From: Salinicola corii
GTDB lineage: Bacteria; Pseudomonadota; Gammaproteobacteria; Pseudomonadales; Halomonadaceae
Reading direction: 5' to 3'
DNA length: 64,000 bases
NCBI RefSeq assembly: GCF_008298015.1
Contig: NZ_VTPX01000004.1
Span: forward strand, 124,001-188,000
The position numbers and the translations under genes are program-made. The notes beneath the pieces are model-generated. The model saw only the letters and a program-made list of their open reading frames with translations, ran no database searches and was not told the origin of the DNA. Of the stretch, positions 18,940 to 27,426 are shown piece after piece (within the stretch, counting starts at the first letter, position 1; every line of letters starts with the position of its first letter).

Positions 18940-18968
18940 TTGCGTTGCACTTGTCATCCGGGGATAAT
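18940..18968 (+). promoter_or_regulatory. Sigma-70-type promoter of gmhB
   Basis: TTGCGT at 18940-18945, a 17-bp spacer, then GATAAT at 18963-18968, ending 36 bp before the gmhB start codon. Ten of twelve hexamer positions fit the consensus. The adjacent parS site could expose this promoter to ParB spreading. Confidence 0.65.
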
Positions 18969-19004
18969 CGAGGCCTTGCTTTTTGCCCAAGGCAGCCAAT
19001 ATCC

Positions 19005-19556
19005 ATGAAACTCGTCATTCTCGACCGTGACGGCGTTATCAACCGGGACTCAGAGGCATACATCAAGTCACTGGGCGAGTGGCACCCGTACCCTGACTCC
19101 ATCCGGGCGATAGCGCGTCTTCATCAGAAGGGTTGGAAAGTTGCCATTGCCACGAATCAGTCCGGTATAGGTCGTGGTTACTACACGCTGGATACGTTGG
19201 AGGCGATACATGATCGTCTGATCGATCTGGTGGAGCAGGCTGGAGGGGAAATCTCTGCCATTGCATACTGCCCGCACCGGCCGGAAGAAGCTTGTGAATG
19301 CCGCAAGCCGAAGCCCGGCATGCTTCTGGACATACAGAAAAGCCTGAACTTTAAAGTCTGCGATGAGTGCTGGATGGTTGGTGACAGCCTTCGAGACATC
19401 CAGGCAGGCCTGGCTGTCGGATGTCGAACTGCACTCGTCGAAACAGGGAACGGTATCGATTCGCTCGATGGGTTACCACAGCTGGCACCCGAAGCCTGGG
19501 TGTGCCGTGACCTCGCCAGCTTCGTGGAACAGCTATTGCACAACGACCACAACTGA
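19005..19556 (+). CDS. gmhB: D-glycero-D-manno-heptose 1,7-bisphosphate 7-phosphatase
   Basis: A 183-residue HAD-superfamily phosphatase that removes the 7-phosphate during ADP-heptose synthesis for LPS. Motif I is LDRDGVIN (residues 6-13, with D7 and D9 the nucleophile and acid/base). A zinc-binding set follows in CPHRPEEACECRKPKPG, and motif IV is in MVGDSLRDIQAG. The ATG at 19005 gives the expected short N-terminus. It is monocistronic here, with its own promoter at 18940 and parS sites on both sides. It joins hldD and waaF as the third heptose gene in the window. Confidence 0.93.
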   Translation: MKLVILDRDGVINRDSEAYIKSLGEWHPYPDSIRAIARLHQKGWKVAIATNQSGIGRGYYTLDTLEAIHDRLIDLVEQAGGEISAIAYCPHRPEEACECRKPKPGMLLDIQKSLNFKVCDECWMVGDSLRDIQAGLAVGCRTALVETGNGIDSLDGLPQLAPEAWVCRDLASFVEQLLHNDHN

Positions 19557-19569
19557 AGAGCACGGATCA

Positions 19570-19585
19570 TGTTTCACGTGAAACA
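19570..19585. promoter_or_regulatory. parS-type site 4 (perfect palindrome)
   Basis: TGTTTCACGTGAAACA, a perfect 16-bp palindrome that extends to 18 bp with flanking A and T. It lies 13 bp after the gmhB stop, in the gap before the AsmA-like gene. Confidence 0.9.
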
Positions 19586-19696
19586 TGGCAACCCCTTTCC
19601 GCTTCGGGCGGCATACCGTAGCCCGCGGCACAATGAGACGTTCACGGTTCCCTCGACTATCCTAGGATTTCACCCAAAGGATATGGGGTTCCTTCC

Positions 19697-21763
19697 ATGA
19701 CTCGTGGCAAGAAAATCGGCCTATGGACTTTGGCCGTTGTGCTCTTTTTGCTCGTCACGCTGGTTATCGTCATCATTACCTTTGACTGGAACCGACTGAA
19801 GCCAACGATCAACGAGCGGGCATCCGCAGCACTTCATCGAGATGTCTCCATCGATGGAGATCTCGATGTCGTCTGGCTGTGGCCCTCGAAAGACAGTGGA
19901 TGGCAGCGATGGATGCCTTGGCCTCGCCTTCATGCCGAAGACATTCATGTCGGTAGTCCGGAAGCGGTAACCGAAGCTGATATCGTCTATGTGGAAGCGC
20001 TCGACATCACGCTTTCCCCTCTCCCCTTGTTCAATAAGACACTATCGCTTCCCGACATCGCCCTGAATGGAAGCAAGGCGACGCTTGCACGTCTGGAGGA
20101 TGGCAGTAATAACTGGACTTTCGAGCTCGGGAATGGCGACGAAACCGATGGGACCAGCGATAGCGGCAGCCAGGAGAGCGGCTGGACGGTCGATGTCGGC
20201 CATATCGATTTCGATCCGATCGAGGTGCACTATCAAGACGCTATCTTGGCCGCCGATGTCGATGCGACCATAGAGCTACTTGGCGATCCCATCGCATTCG
20301 AGGAGCTCACCGGAGACAACAGCTCAACCTATGGGACGACAGAAGACCAGGACGTGGCCGACTATGCTTTCGGGTGGAGCGCACAAGGAAAATACAAGGA
20401 CCAATCCTTTGACGGCAACGGTCGTCTGGGCGGCTTGGGGGCCCTACGTACCCGTGATGCACCTTATCCCATCCAGGCCGATATCAAAGCCGGAGCCACC
20501 CAGGTTGAGGTCAATGGCACGCTCACCGACCCACTAGCTCCGAAGACAATCGATCTGGATTTGCGCTTTTCGGGCCAGAACCTGGGTGATCTCTATAACG
20601 TCATTGGCGTCACTCTGCCCGACACGCCGCCTTATTCCACTCAAGGTCATCTCACCGCCAACCTGGACACTCAGCAGGCGCTCTCTTTTCGCTATCGGGA
20701 CTTCGATGGTCAGATTGGTGACAGCGATATTCATGGCGATCTCATCTATCAGATGGGCGAACCTCGTCCTTCACTCAAAGGGGAAGTCGTCTCTCAGCAG
20801 CTGCGCTTCGCAGACCTCGCACCGTTGGTCGGGGCTGACTCGAATGCAGACAAGAGCGGCCGGGGAGAAACCAGCCGGCAACCCGATGACAAATTGCTGC
20901 CGGTCGAGGAATTCGATACCGCTCAGTGGAAAGCGATGGATGCTGACGTCAAGTTTACCGCGCAACGCATCGAGCACGGCGACGCTTTACCTCTGGAAGA
21001 CATCTACACCCACGTCACGCTGGATAATGGTGAGATCCTTCTGGACCCGCTTCGATTCGGCGTTGCTGGAGGCAACCTCAACACCACGCTGCGCCTCGAT
21101 GGCAGCCAGAACCCGATGCAGAGCCGTGTCGACATGCATATTCGCCATCTTCTGCTGAGCCGTCTATTTCCCGATGTGGAGTTGATGCAGAACAGCCGCG
21201 GGGAGCTCAACGGAGATGCAACCTTGAGTGGCACCGGCAACTCGCTAGCCGACATTCTGGGAAGCAGCAACGGTGACTTGCAGATGTTGGTCAATGACGG
21301 GCTCATCAGCCAGAACCTGATGGAACTGGCAGGGCTCAATGTCGGTAACTATCTAGTTGGCAAGCTCTTTGGCGATGAGCAGGTGAAGATCAATTGTGCC
21401 GCGGCCCAACTCGAGGTCACCGACGGGCTGGCCCGGACTCGCTTCTTTCTGATCGACACGGAAAACGCCTTGGTCAAGATCGATGGTACCGTCAACTTCG
21501 CCAACGAGGCGCTGGATCTGACGATCGAACCCGAAAGCAAGGGAGCACGTGTCTTCACACTGCGCTCGCCGCTCTACGTCGAAGGGACTTTCAAGGAGCC
21601 CTCCCCTGGTGTCGATACGGGCTCGCTGTTAGCTCGAGGGGCTATCGGTGTCTTCCTGGGAACCGTGGCAACGCCCGCCGCCGCACTGCTGGCCCTGGTC
21701 TCACCGAGCGCGGGTGAGACTACACCGTGCAATGATTTTTTGAGTCAGATCCAGACCGACTGA
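19697..21763 (+). CDS. AsmA family inner-membrane-anchored protein
   Basis: A 688-residue AsmA-family protein: a single N-terminal membrane anchor (about residues 8-28, LWTLAVVLFLLVTLVIVIIT) followed by a large periplasmic beta-rich domain. The N-terminal block after the anchor (FDWNRLKPTINERASAALHR) and the C-terminal AsmA-like region (VKINCAAAQLEVTDGLARTR, then LVKIDGTVNFANEALDLTI) are diagnostic. AsmA-like proteins belong to the bridge-like group implicated in phospholipid transport to the outer membrane; which member this is cannot be decided. It is isolated, flanked by parS sites 4 and 5. Its length is close to E. coli AsmA (617) and its paralogues. Confidence 0.88.
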   Translation: MTRGKKIGLWTLAVVLFLLVTLVIVIITFDWNRLKPTINERASAALHRDVSIDGDLDVVWLWPSKDSGWQRWMPWPRLHAEDIHVGSPEAVTEADIVYVEALDITLSPLPLFNKTLSLPDIALNGSKATLARLEDGSNNWTFELGNGDETDGTSDSGSQESGWTVDVGHIDFDPIEVHYQDAILAADVDATIELLGDPIAFEELTGDNSSTYGTTEDQDVADYAFGWSAQGKYKDQSFDGNGRLGGLGALRTRDAPYPIQADIKAGATQVEVNGTLTDPLAPKTIDLDLRFSGQNLGDLYNVIGVTLPDTPPYSTQGHLTANLDTQQALSFRYRDFDGQIGDSDIHGDLIYQMGEPRPSLKGEVVSQQLRFADLAPLVGADSNADKSGRGETSRQPDDKLLPVEEFDTAQWKAMDADVKFTAQRIEHGDALPLEDIYTHVTLDNGEILLDPLRFGVAGGNLNTTLRLDGSQNPMQSRVDMHIRHLLLSRLFPDVELMQNSRGELNGDATLSGTGNSLADILGSSNGDLQMLVNDGLISQNLMELAGLNVGNYLVGKLFGDEQVKINCAAAQLEVTDGLARTRFFLIDTENALVKIDGTVNFANEALDLTIEPESKGARVFTLRSPLYVEGTFKEPSPGVDTGSLLARGAIGVFLGTVATPAAALLALVSPSAGETTPCNDFLSQIQTD

Positions 21764-21783
21764 TTCGCTTTGGGCCTATCCGT

Positions 21784-21799
21784 TGTTTCACGTGGAACA
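21784..21799. promoter_or_regulatory. parS-type site 5
   Basis: TGTTTCACGTGGAACA, the same sequence as site 3, 20 bp after the AsmA-like stop. Site 6 begins only 16 bp further on. Confidence 0.88.
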
Positions 21800-21815
21800 C
21801 CATTCCTGCAGTTAA

Positions 21816-21831
21816 CGTTCCACGTGAAACA
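21816..21831. promoter_or_regulatory. parS-type site 6
   Basis: CGTTCCACGTGAAACA, one mismatch (first base) from the consensus. Sites 5 and 6 are 32 bp apart start to start, about three helical turns. Confidence 0.8.
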
Positions 21832-22083
21832 TCGCGGTAATCGGGACAAAGGCAAAAAGCGGTTCGCATGCATGGACCGGACCATGACCGAACGCACAAG
21901 TCACACGGCAATTACCACCGGTGGAAAGATTGCCAGGAAGTGGTATTGACGAAGACTCGCCGTTTCCGAGAGGCGGCTGGCGCTGACAGCGGGGGGAGTA
22001 TCCGGAAATTGACCGCAAAGCGCGGCTACCGGAACGAAACCCGCTGCAAAAAATGTCGTTCAGCGGGCTTCGGAAGGAAAGGA
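21832..22083. other. Intergenic stretch with no gene seen
   Basis: Beyond parS sites 5 and 6 the gap between the AsmA-like gene and the orphan gene at 22084 shows no start with a ribosome site, no convincing terminator and no repeat. Short open frames here on both strands lack any family signature. Confidence 0.5.
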
Positions 22084-22482
22084 TTACTGAGCGTTCTGCT
22101 TGTATTGTTCGCCCAGCGATTCCAGTGCTCCAATGATCTTTTCGATTTCGGCATCGAAACGCTGCTGCTGTTGCGCATAGAAATGGCGGGTATAGGATGC
22201 GCCCTTGTGCTTGTCCACCAGATTGGAGAATTGCGACTCCAACTGCTCGGTATGAAAACGCAAACGCTCGGTCAGAAATGCCGCATGACCCTGATGGCAT
22301 GCGACATCCATCAACGCTCTCACCTGAACGGTCAGTAGATACAGCTGCAGCACGTTGCGGTCCTGAACTTCCTTCTGCGTGGAAACGCTATCGTCCAGCA
22401 GGTTGATCGAACTCATCTGACAGCAGCCGCTGTCGTCGACTAATGGGCGGTCCGCGATCGTCTTGTCCTGAGTCTGTAACAT
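22084..22482 (-). CDS. Hypothetical small helical protein (132 residues)
   Basis: I do not recognise this protein. It is a soluble 132-residue product, largely helical by composition, rich in Gln and Glu, with a CC pair near residue 20 (DDSGCCQM) and a later ACHQGH. There is no signal peptide or membrane segment. The case for a real gene is an excellent ribosome site (GAGGAGGG about 7 bp before the ATG at 22482) and amino-acid composition unlike that of antisense frames. It is divergent from the aldehyde dehydrogenase gene across about 200 bp and is the last gene beside the parS cluster. It is likely lineage-restricted. Confidence 0.62.
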   Translation of the reverse strand: MLQTQDKTIADRPLVDDSGCCQMSSINLLDDSVSTQKEVQDRNVLQLYLLTVQVRALMDVACHQGHAAFLTERLRFHTEQLESQFSNLVDKHKGASYTRHFYAQQQQRFDAEIEKIIGALESLGEQYKQNAQ

Positions 22483-22679
22483 GTTCAGACCCTCCTCTAG
22501 GTCGTTGAACCCTAAGGCTCATAGTAACACCGGGGCTTTTCCTGACTGTTGGCCATTGGTCGAAGTCTTGGTTCCCAACGAATCGGGTCGCCTAAAGCGT
22601 AATGGCATATCAGCCTCGGAGAGCGCAGATTGATAGCGAAATCCCGTGATCGATGGTCGATCCATCAGGAGTCTCTGCC

Positions 22680-24200
22680 ATGCGTTACGCCAACCCGAAT
22701 ACCTCGGACGCCATCACCCAGTTCGAGAAGCGCTACGACAACTACATCGGCGGTGAATGGATACCGCCAGCCGAGGGACGATACTTCGAGAACATCACCC
22801 CGGTTACCGGGGAAGTCTTCTGTGAAATCGCCCGGTCCAGCCAGAAGGATATCGATACCGCGCTGGACGCCGCCCACAAGGCCGCGCCGGCCTGGGGAAA
22901 GACTTCCGTCCAGGAGCGCTCGACGCTACTTCTGAAGATCGCCGACCGCATGGAGCAGAACCTGGAAATGCTGGCTGTCGCCGAAACCTGGGACAACGGC
23001 AAGGCCGTACGCGAGACATTGGCCGCCGATATCCCGCTGGCCATCGACCACTTCCGCTACTTCGCCGGCTGCATTCGGGCTCAGGAGGGCACCACGGCCG
23101 AGATCGACGAGAATACGGCTTCCTACCATTTCCACGAGCCGCTCGGTGTCGTCGGCCAGATCATCCCCTGGAACTTTCCGATCCTGATGGCCACCTGGAA
23201 GCTGGCGCCGGCGTTGGCCGCGGGTAACTGCGTCGTGCTCAAGCCTGCCGAGCAGACGCCGGCCTCGATCTTCAAGGTCATCGAAGTCATTCATGACCTG
23301 CTACCCAAGGGCGTCATCAATATCGTCAACGGTTACGGTGAAGAGGCGGGGCAGGCGCTGGCCTCCAGCAAGCGCATCGCCAAGATCGCCTTTACCGGTT
23401 CCACCCCCGTCGGCTCGCACATCATGAAATGTGCCGCCGAGAACATCATTCCCTCCACGGTGGAACTGGGCGGCAAGTCGCCGAACATCTATTTCGAGGA
23501 TGTCATGTCCGCGGAACCGGCGTTCATCGACAAATGCGCCGAGGGTCTGGTCATGGGCTTTCTCAACCAGGGCGAAGTCTGTACCTGCCCCTCTCGCGCC
23601 CTGGTTCAGGAGAGTATCTACGACACCTTCATGGCCAAGGTCATCGAGCGAGTCAAGAAGATCAAGCGCGGCCATCCCCTCGACACCGAGACGCAGGTCG
23701 GCGCTCAAGCGTCGCAGGAACAGTTCGACAAGATCATGTCCTACATGGATGTGGCGCGGAACGAAGGCGCCGAATTCCTGTCCGGCGGCGAGCGGGAGTC
23801 GCTTGGCGATGACTTGTCCCGGGGTTACTACATTCAGCCGACGCTGCTGAAGGGTAACAACAAGATGCGGGTGTTCCAGGAGGAGATCTTCGGGCCGGTC
23901 GTATCCGTCACGACATTCAAGGATGAGGAAGAGGCGCTGGCCATTGCCAACGACACTGAATTCGGCCTGGGTGCCGGCGTCTGGACCCGCGATATCAATC
24001 GCGCCTACCGTATGGGCCGCGGCATTCAGGCTGGCCGCGTGTGGACCAACTGCTATCACGCCTATCCGGCGCACGCCGCATTTGGTGGCTACAAGAAGTC
24101 AGGCGTAGGGCGGGAAACCCACAAGATGGCGTTGGAACACTACCAGCAGACCAAGAATCTGCTGATCAGCTACGACATCAACCCGATGGGCTTCTTCTGA
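22680..24200 (+). CDS. Aldehyde dehydrogenase, AldB/ExaC type
   Basis: A 506-residue NAD(P)+-dependent aldehyde dehydrogenase, the same length as AldB of E. coli and ExaC of Pseudomonas, which oxidise acetaldehyde and similar aldehydes. Visible elements are [20 protein letters not shown], the cofactor region FTGSTPVG, the general-base Glu in VELGGKSPN (E262) and the nucleophile in [10 protein letters not shown] (C301). The C-terminus ends [20 protein letters not shown] and then [13 protein letters not shown], typical of this subgroup. The ATG at 22680 has CAGGAG upstream. It stands alone, with a strong hairpin after it. Confidence 0.9.
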   Translation: MRYANPNTSDAITQFEKRYDNYIGGEWIPPAEGRYFENITPVTGEVFCEIARSSQKDIDTALDAAHKAAPAWGKTSVQERSTLLLKIADRMEQNLEMLAVAETWDNGKAVRETLAADIPLAIDHFRYFAGCIRAQEGTTAEIDENTASYHFHEPLGVVGQIIPWNFPILMATWKLAPALAAGNCVVLKPAEQTPASIFKVIEVIHDLLPKGVINIVNGYGEEAGQALASSKRIAKIAFTGSTPVGSHIMKCAAENIIPSTVELGGKSPNIYFEDVMSAEPAFIDKCAEGLVMGFLNQGEVCTCPSRALVQESIYDTFMAKVIERVKKIKRGHPLDTETQVGAQASQEQFDKIMSYMDVARNEGAEFLSGGERESLGDDLSRGYYIQPTLLKGNNKMRVFQEEIFGPVVSVTTFKDEEEALAIANDTEFGLGAGVWTRDINRAYRMGRGIQAGRVWTNCYHAYPAHAAFGGYKKSGVGRETHKMALEHYQQTKNLLISYDINPMGFF

Positions 24201-24249
24201 TCATCGAATCAGGCTGTTACCGAGAGTGGACGCCTGATATCGCCTCCTA

Positions 24250-24318
24250 GGGGATAGGCTATCCCGGCGGACGAGCTCCGATGGTGTCGACATCGGGACT
24301 CGTTCGCCACGCTTTCTT
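24250..24318 (+). terminator. Tandem hairpins after the aldehyde dehydrogenase gene
   Basis: A small hairpin (GGGATA, loop GGC, TATCCC at 24251-24265) is followed by a long interrupted stem between 24266 and 24308 (GGCGGACGAG pairing with CTCGTTCGCC, with an inner CCGATG/CATCGG stem). The tail is only moderately T-rich (CTTTCTTCATTCTTC), so this is a probable rather than certain terminator. Confidence 0.5.
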
Positions 24319-24376
24319 CATTCTTCGACATGCCTGCCCAATGAAAAGGCTCGGTAACCAACGGGCTCGCCTAGGC

Positions 24377-25351
24377 TCAGCTCTGCGCATCTCGAGTCAG
24401 CTCGGCAAATCGATTCAAATCGACATTCCCTCCCGACAGGATGACTCCCACGCGTAGTCCCTCGACAGCCACCCGGCCGCTCAGAGCGGCGGCGGCGGCC
24501 AGGCACCCGGTCGGCTCGACAAACTGTTTCATGCGACCGGCCAGGAAGCCCATCGTATCGACCAGCTCGGCGTCGGTAACGGTGACGATCTCGTCGACGC
24601 ACTGCTGCAGCACCGGGAGCGTCAGGCTGCCCAGCGCCTGGGTCTGGGCGCCATCGGCGATGGTGCGCGGGGTGGCAATCGAGACGATCTCGCCACTGGC
24701 CAGGCTTCTCTGGGCATCGTTGCCAGCTTCCGGCTCGACCCCGATGATCCGGCAGCTCGGATAGCGCGCCCTGGCGACCGTGGCACAGCCGGACAACAGC
24801 CCGCCGCCGCCCAGCGGCACGATCAGCGTATCCAGCTCACCGACATCATCGAACAGCTCCTTGGCGGCGGTTCCCTGCCCTGCCATCACGTGGGGGTGAT
24901 TGAACGGCGGGATCAGCGTCAAGCCCTCGGCCTCGGCCAGTTCCCGACCCAACGCCTCGCGGTCCTGGGTATAGCGATCGTAGAGCACTACTTCGGCACC
25001 ATAGCCCCGCGTGGCCGCGATCTTGATCGCGGGCGCGTCCTCGGGCATCACGATGACGGCGCGGATGCCGTGCAGCCTGGCCGAGAGCGCAATCGCCTGG
25101 GCATGGTTGCCCGAGGAGAAGGCGATCACCCCCGCCGCCTTCTGGTCGCGGTCGAACTGGCTGATGGCATTGTAGCCACCACGAAACTTGAAGGCGCCGA
25201 TGCGCTGGAGATGTTCCGCCTTGAAATGCAGCGATGCGCCGCTGCGCTCGTCGGCCGTCGTCGAACGCAGCACGGGTGTGTGGTGGGCGACGCCCGCCAG
25301 CCGCCGGTGTGCCGCCACCACATCGTCGTAATCGATCGCCAGGTTGCTCAT
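24377..25351 (-). CDS. PLP-dependent threonine/serine/hydroxyaspartate dehydratase (serine racemase-like)
   Basis: A 324-residue fold-type II PLP enzyme that deaminates beta-hydroxy amino acids. The PLP lysine is in GAFKFRGGYNA (K55), the substrate loop is FSSGNHAQAIA, and the phosphate-binding tetraglycine is in VPLGGGGLLSG. The length, without the C-terminal regulatory ACT domain of biosynthetic IlvA, fits catabolic threonine dehydratase, threo-3-hydroxyaspartate ammonia-lyase or serine racemase. A related enzyme, EutB, serves hydroxyectoine breakdown in halophiles, but no ectoine genes are nearby. The ATG at 25351 follows AGGAGAG. It is divergent from the ElaA-type gene. Confidence 0.83.
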   Translation of the reverse strand: MSNLAIDYDDVVAAHRRLAGVAHHTPVLRSTTADERSGASLHFKAEHLQRIGAFKFRGGYNAISQFDRDQKAAGVIAFSSGNHAQAIALSARLHGIRAVIVMPEDAPAIKIAATRGYGAEVVLYDRYTQDREALGRELAEAEGLTLIPPFNHPHVMAGQGTAAKELFDDVGELDTLIVPLGGGGLLSGCATVARARYPSCRIIGVEPEAGNDAQRSLASGEIVSIATPRTIADGAQTQALGSLTLPVLQQCVDEIVTVTDAELVDTMGFLAGRMKQFVEPTGCLAAAAALSGRVAVEGLRVGVILSGGNVDLNRFAELTRDAQS

Positions 25352-25460
25352 GCCCTCTCTCCTGTCACCGTCGCCACTGACATTCCGTGGCACGCTGCGT
25401 AATATGCCAGCCAAAGTGTCATCGATCATGATGGCTGAACGGCCGCGAGGAAAGGGACAG

Positions 25461-25916
25461 ATGACATCATACGAGTGGATATGGCAGACCGGGCCGGAGC
25501 TGGACCCCGCCGGGCTGTACACCCTGCTGTCGCTGCGCGAGGCCGTGTTCGTGGTCGAACAGCAGTGTGCCTATCAGGAGCTGGACGGCCGCGATCTGGC
25601 GGCATCGACGCACCACTTGCAGGTCCTGGCGGCGGATCGGCTCGCGGCCACCCTGCGTCTGCTGGCACCCGATCCAGTCAACCAACCGGTCTCCATCGGT
25701 CGCGTCGTCATCCACCCTGCCCACCGCGGTGGCGGCCTGGGCCACGACCTACTGCGAGCCGCGCTGACGCGAATCGAATCGCTGTGGCCGGGAAGCAACG
25801 CCCGACTGTCCGCCCAGGCACATCTACAAGCCTACTACGGTCGTCACGGATTCGAGCCGGTCGGCGAGATCTATGTGGAAGACGGCATCCCGCATATCGA
25901 TATGCAGCGACCGTAA
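25461..25916 (+). CDS. elaA: ElaA-type GNAT acetyltransferase
   Basis: A 151-residue GCN5-related N-acetyltransferase of the ElaA group. The LYTLLSLREAVFVVEQQCAYQ region is the group signature, and the acetyl-CoA loop is in IGRVVIHPAHRGGGLGHDLL. The substrate is not known for the family. The ATG at 25461 has AAGGGA upstream; longer in-frame starts reach back over the start of the neighbouring dehydratase gene and are unlikely. It ends at a bidirectional terminator shared with gabT. Confidence 0.85.
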   Translation: MTSYEWIWQTGPELDPAGLYTLLSLREAVFVVEQQCAYQELDGRDLAASTHHLQVLAADRLAATLRLLAPDPVNQPVSIGRVVIHPAHRGGGLGHDLLRAALTRIESLWPGSNARLSAQAHLQAYYGRHGFEPVGEIYVEDGIPHIDMQRP

Positions 25917-25960
25917 GACGCGCAAAGTCAGTAAGCACTCACTTTAACGGAGACGAAACG

Positions 25961-26000
25961 AAAAAGCCGACGCTGCAACATCAGCGTCGGCTTCTTTTTT
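25961..26000. terminator. Bidirectional intrinsic terminator
   Basis: AAAAAGCCGACGCTG, a short loop, then CAGCGTCGGCTTCTTTTTT. The 10-bp GC-rich stem has an A-run on the left and a T-run on the right, so it can stop both elaA (plus) and gabT (minus) transcripts. Confidence 0.92.
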
Positions 26001-26045
26001 GGCGTACCCGCCCCGCCACGCCACGCGGGGCGGAGATCATTCAGC

Positions 26046-27338
26046 TCAGGCGCCGAACTCGCTCAGCATCGATTCGATCAGGTCGAGTCCCTCCTCCAGC
26101 ACTTCGTCGCTGATGGTGACCGGCATCAGAAAACGGATGGTGTTGGCATAGAGACCACAGGAGAGCAGGATCAGGCCGCGCTCGCGAGCGGTCTTGCAGA
26201 GCTTGCCGGCCAGTTCGGCGTTGGGCACGCCGCTCTTCTTGTCAGTGACCAGATCGAAGGCCGCCATGGCGCCCAGGTTGCGCACGTTGGCGACCCCGGC
26301 GTAATCCTGCTGCCACTTGTCGAAGCGCACCCGGAGCTTCTCGCCCAGCGCCTGGCTCTTTTCCAGAATGCGCTCTTCCTCGAACACCTCCAGCACGGCC
26401 AGTACCGCGGCGCAGGAGACGGGGCTACCGGTGTAGGTGCCACCCAGCGAATTGCCGCCGGAGGCGTCCATCACCTTGTCGGTTCCCACCACCGCCGAGA
26501 TCGGCATGCCGTCGGCCATGCTCTTGGCCATGGTCATGATGTCCGCCTCGACGCCGCTGTGCTCGATGGCGAACAGCTTGCCGGTACGGCCGAAGCCGGA
26601 CTGCACTTCGTCGACGATCAACAGAATGCCGTGCTCGTCGCAGATCTCGCGAAGCGCTTTCAGGAAGCTGGCCGGCGCCGCATGGAAGCCGCCCTCGCCC
26701 AGCACCGGCTCGATCACGATCGCCGCGGTGTCACTGGGGTTGGCATCGGTCTTCAGCGTCATCTTCAGGTGGCGTAGCGCCTCTTCCTCGCTGACGCCGA
26801 TGGACGGTACCGGATAGGGCGCGCGATAGACCTGGCCGGGCATCGGGCCGAAGTCGGTGCGGTACGGTGCGACCTTGCCGTTCATGGCCATGGTCATGAA
26901 GGTTCGGCCGTGATAGCCGCCGGTGAAACAGATCACGCTGGAGCGCCCGGTGGCGGCACGGGCCACCTTGACCGCGTTTTCCAGCGCCTCGGCACCGGAG
27001 TTGGCCAGCATCACTTTGGCATGGCCGCGCACCGGCGTCACTTCACTGAGCTTCTGCGCCACCCGCACGTAGCCCTCGTAGGGCATGACGGTCTGGCAGG
27101 TGTGCATCACCTTGTCGAGCTGGGCCTTGACCGCCTCGACCACCTTGGGGTGGCGGTGACCGATGTTGAGCACGCCGATACCGCCGGCGAAATCGATGAA
27201 GCGCTTGCCGTCCTCGTCCCAGAGCTCGGCGTTCTCCGCCCGCGCGGCGAACTCGACCGCCGGGCTGGCCGCACCGCTGGCCACGTAGCGCTGCTTGAGT
27301 TCGTTGAGTTCTGCATTGGTCATGGATGCATTAGCCAT
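26046..27338 (-). CDS. gabT: 4-aminobutyrate aminotransferase
   Basis: A 430-residue class III aminotransferase that moves the amino group of GABA to 2-oxoglutarate, giving succinate semialdehyde. The PLP lysine is in MTMAKSMADGMPISAVVGT (K272). The Asp that binds the pyridine nitrogen is in LLIVDEVQSGFGRTGK, and ANSGAEALENAVKVAR is the phosphate region. The ATG at 27338 follows a strong AGGAGGAG site. It lies 88 bp downstream of the APC permease gene in the same direction, so uptake and first catabolic step are probably co-transcribed. A GabD-type succinate semialdehyde dehydrogenase is not in the window. Confidence 0.92.
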   Translation of the reverse strand: MANASMTNAELNELKQRYVASGAASPAVEFAARAENAELWDEDGKRFIDFAGGIGVLNIGHRHPKVVEAVKAQLDKVMHTCQTVMPYEGYVRVAQKLSEVTPVRGHAKVMLANSGAEALENAVKVARAATGRSSVICFTGGYHGRTFMTMAMNGKVAPYRTDFGPMPGQVYRAPYPVPSIGVSEEEALRHLKMTLKTDANPSDTAAIVIEPVLGEGGFHAAPASFLKALREICDEHGILLIVDEVQSGFGRTGKLFAIEHSGVEADIMTMAKSMADGMPISAVVGTDKVMDASGGNSLGGTYTGSPVSCAAVLAVLEVFEEERILEKSQALGEKLRVRFDKWQQDYAGVANVRNLGAMAAFDLVTDKKSGVPNAELAGKLCKTARERGLILLSCGLYANTIRFLMPVTISDEVLEEGLDLIESMLSEFGA

Positions 27339-27426
27339 GGAACACTCCTCCTGACACGGCATCGGGTGCCGCTAACGTGAATCGCGCGTCGTCGGTTTCG
27401 GCAGGCGGCGCGCCATGAAATCGGGA

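Noticed and set aside
21868-22338. Possible 156-residue plus-strand gene near parS site 6
   Set aside because: It overlaps the better-supported minus-strand gene at 22084 and lacks a ribosome site.
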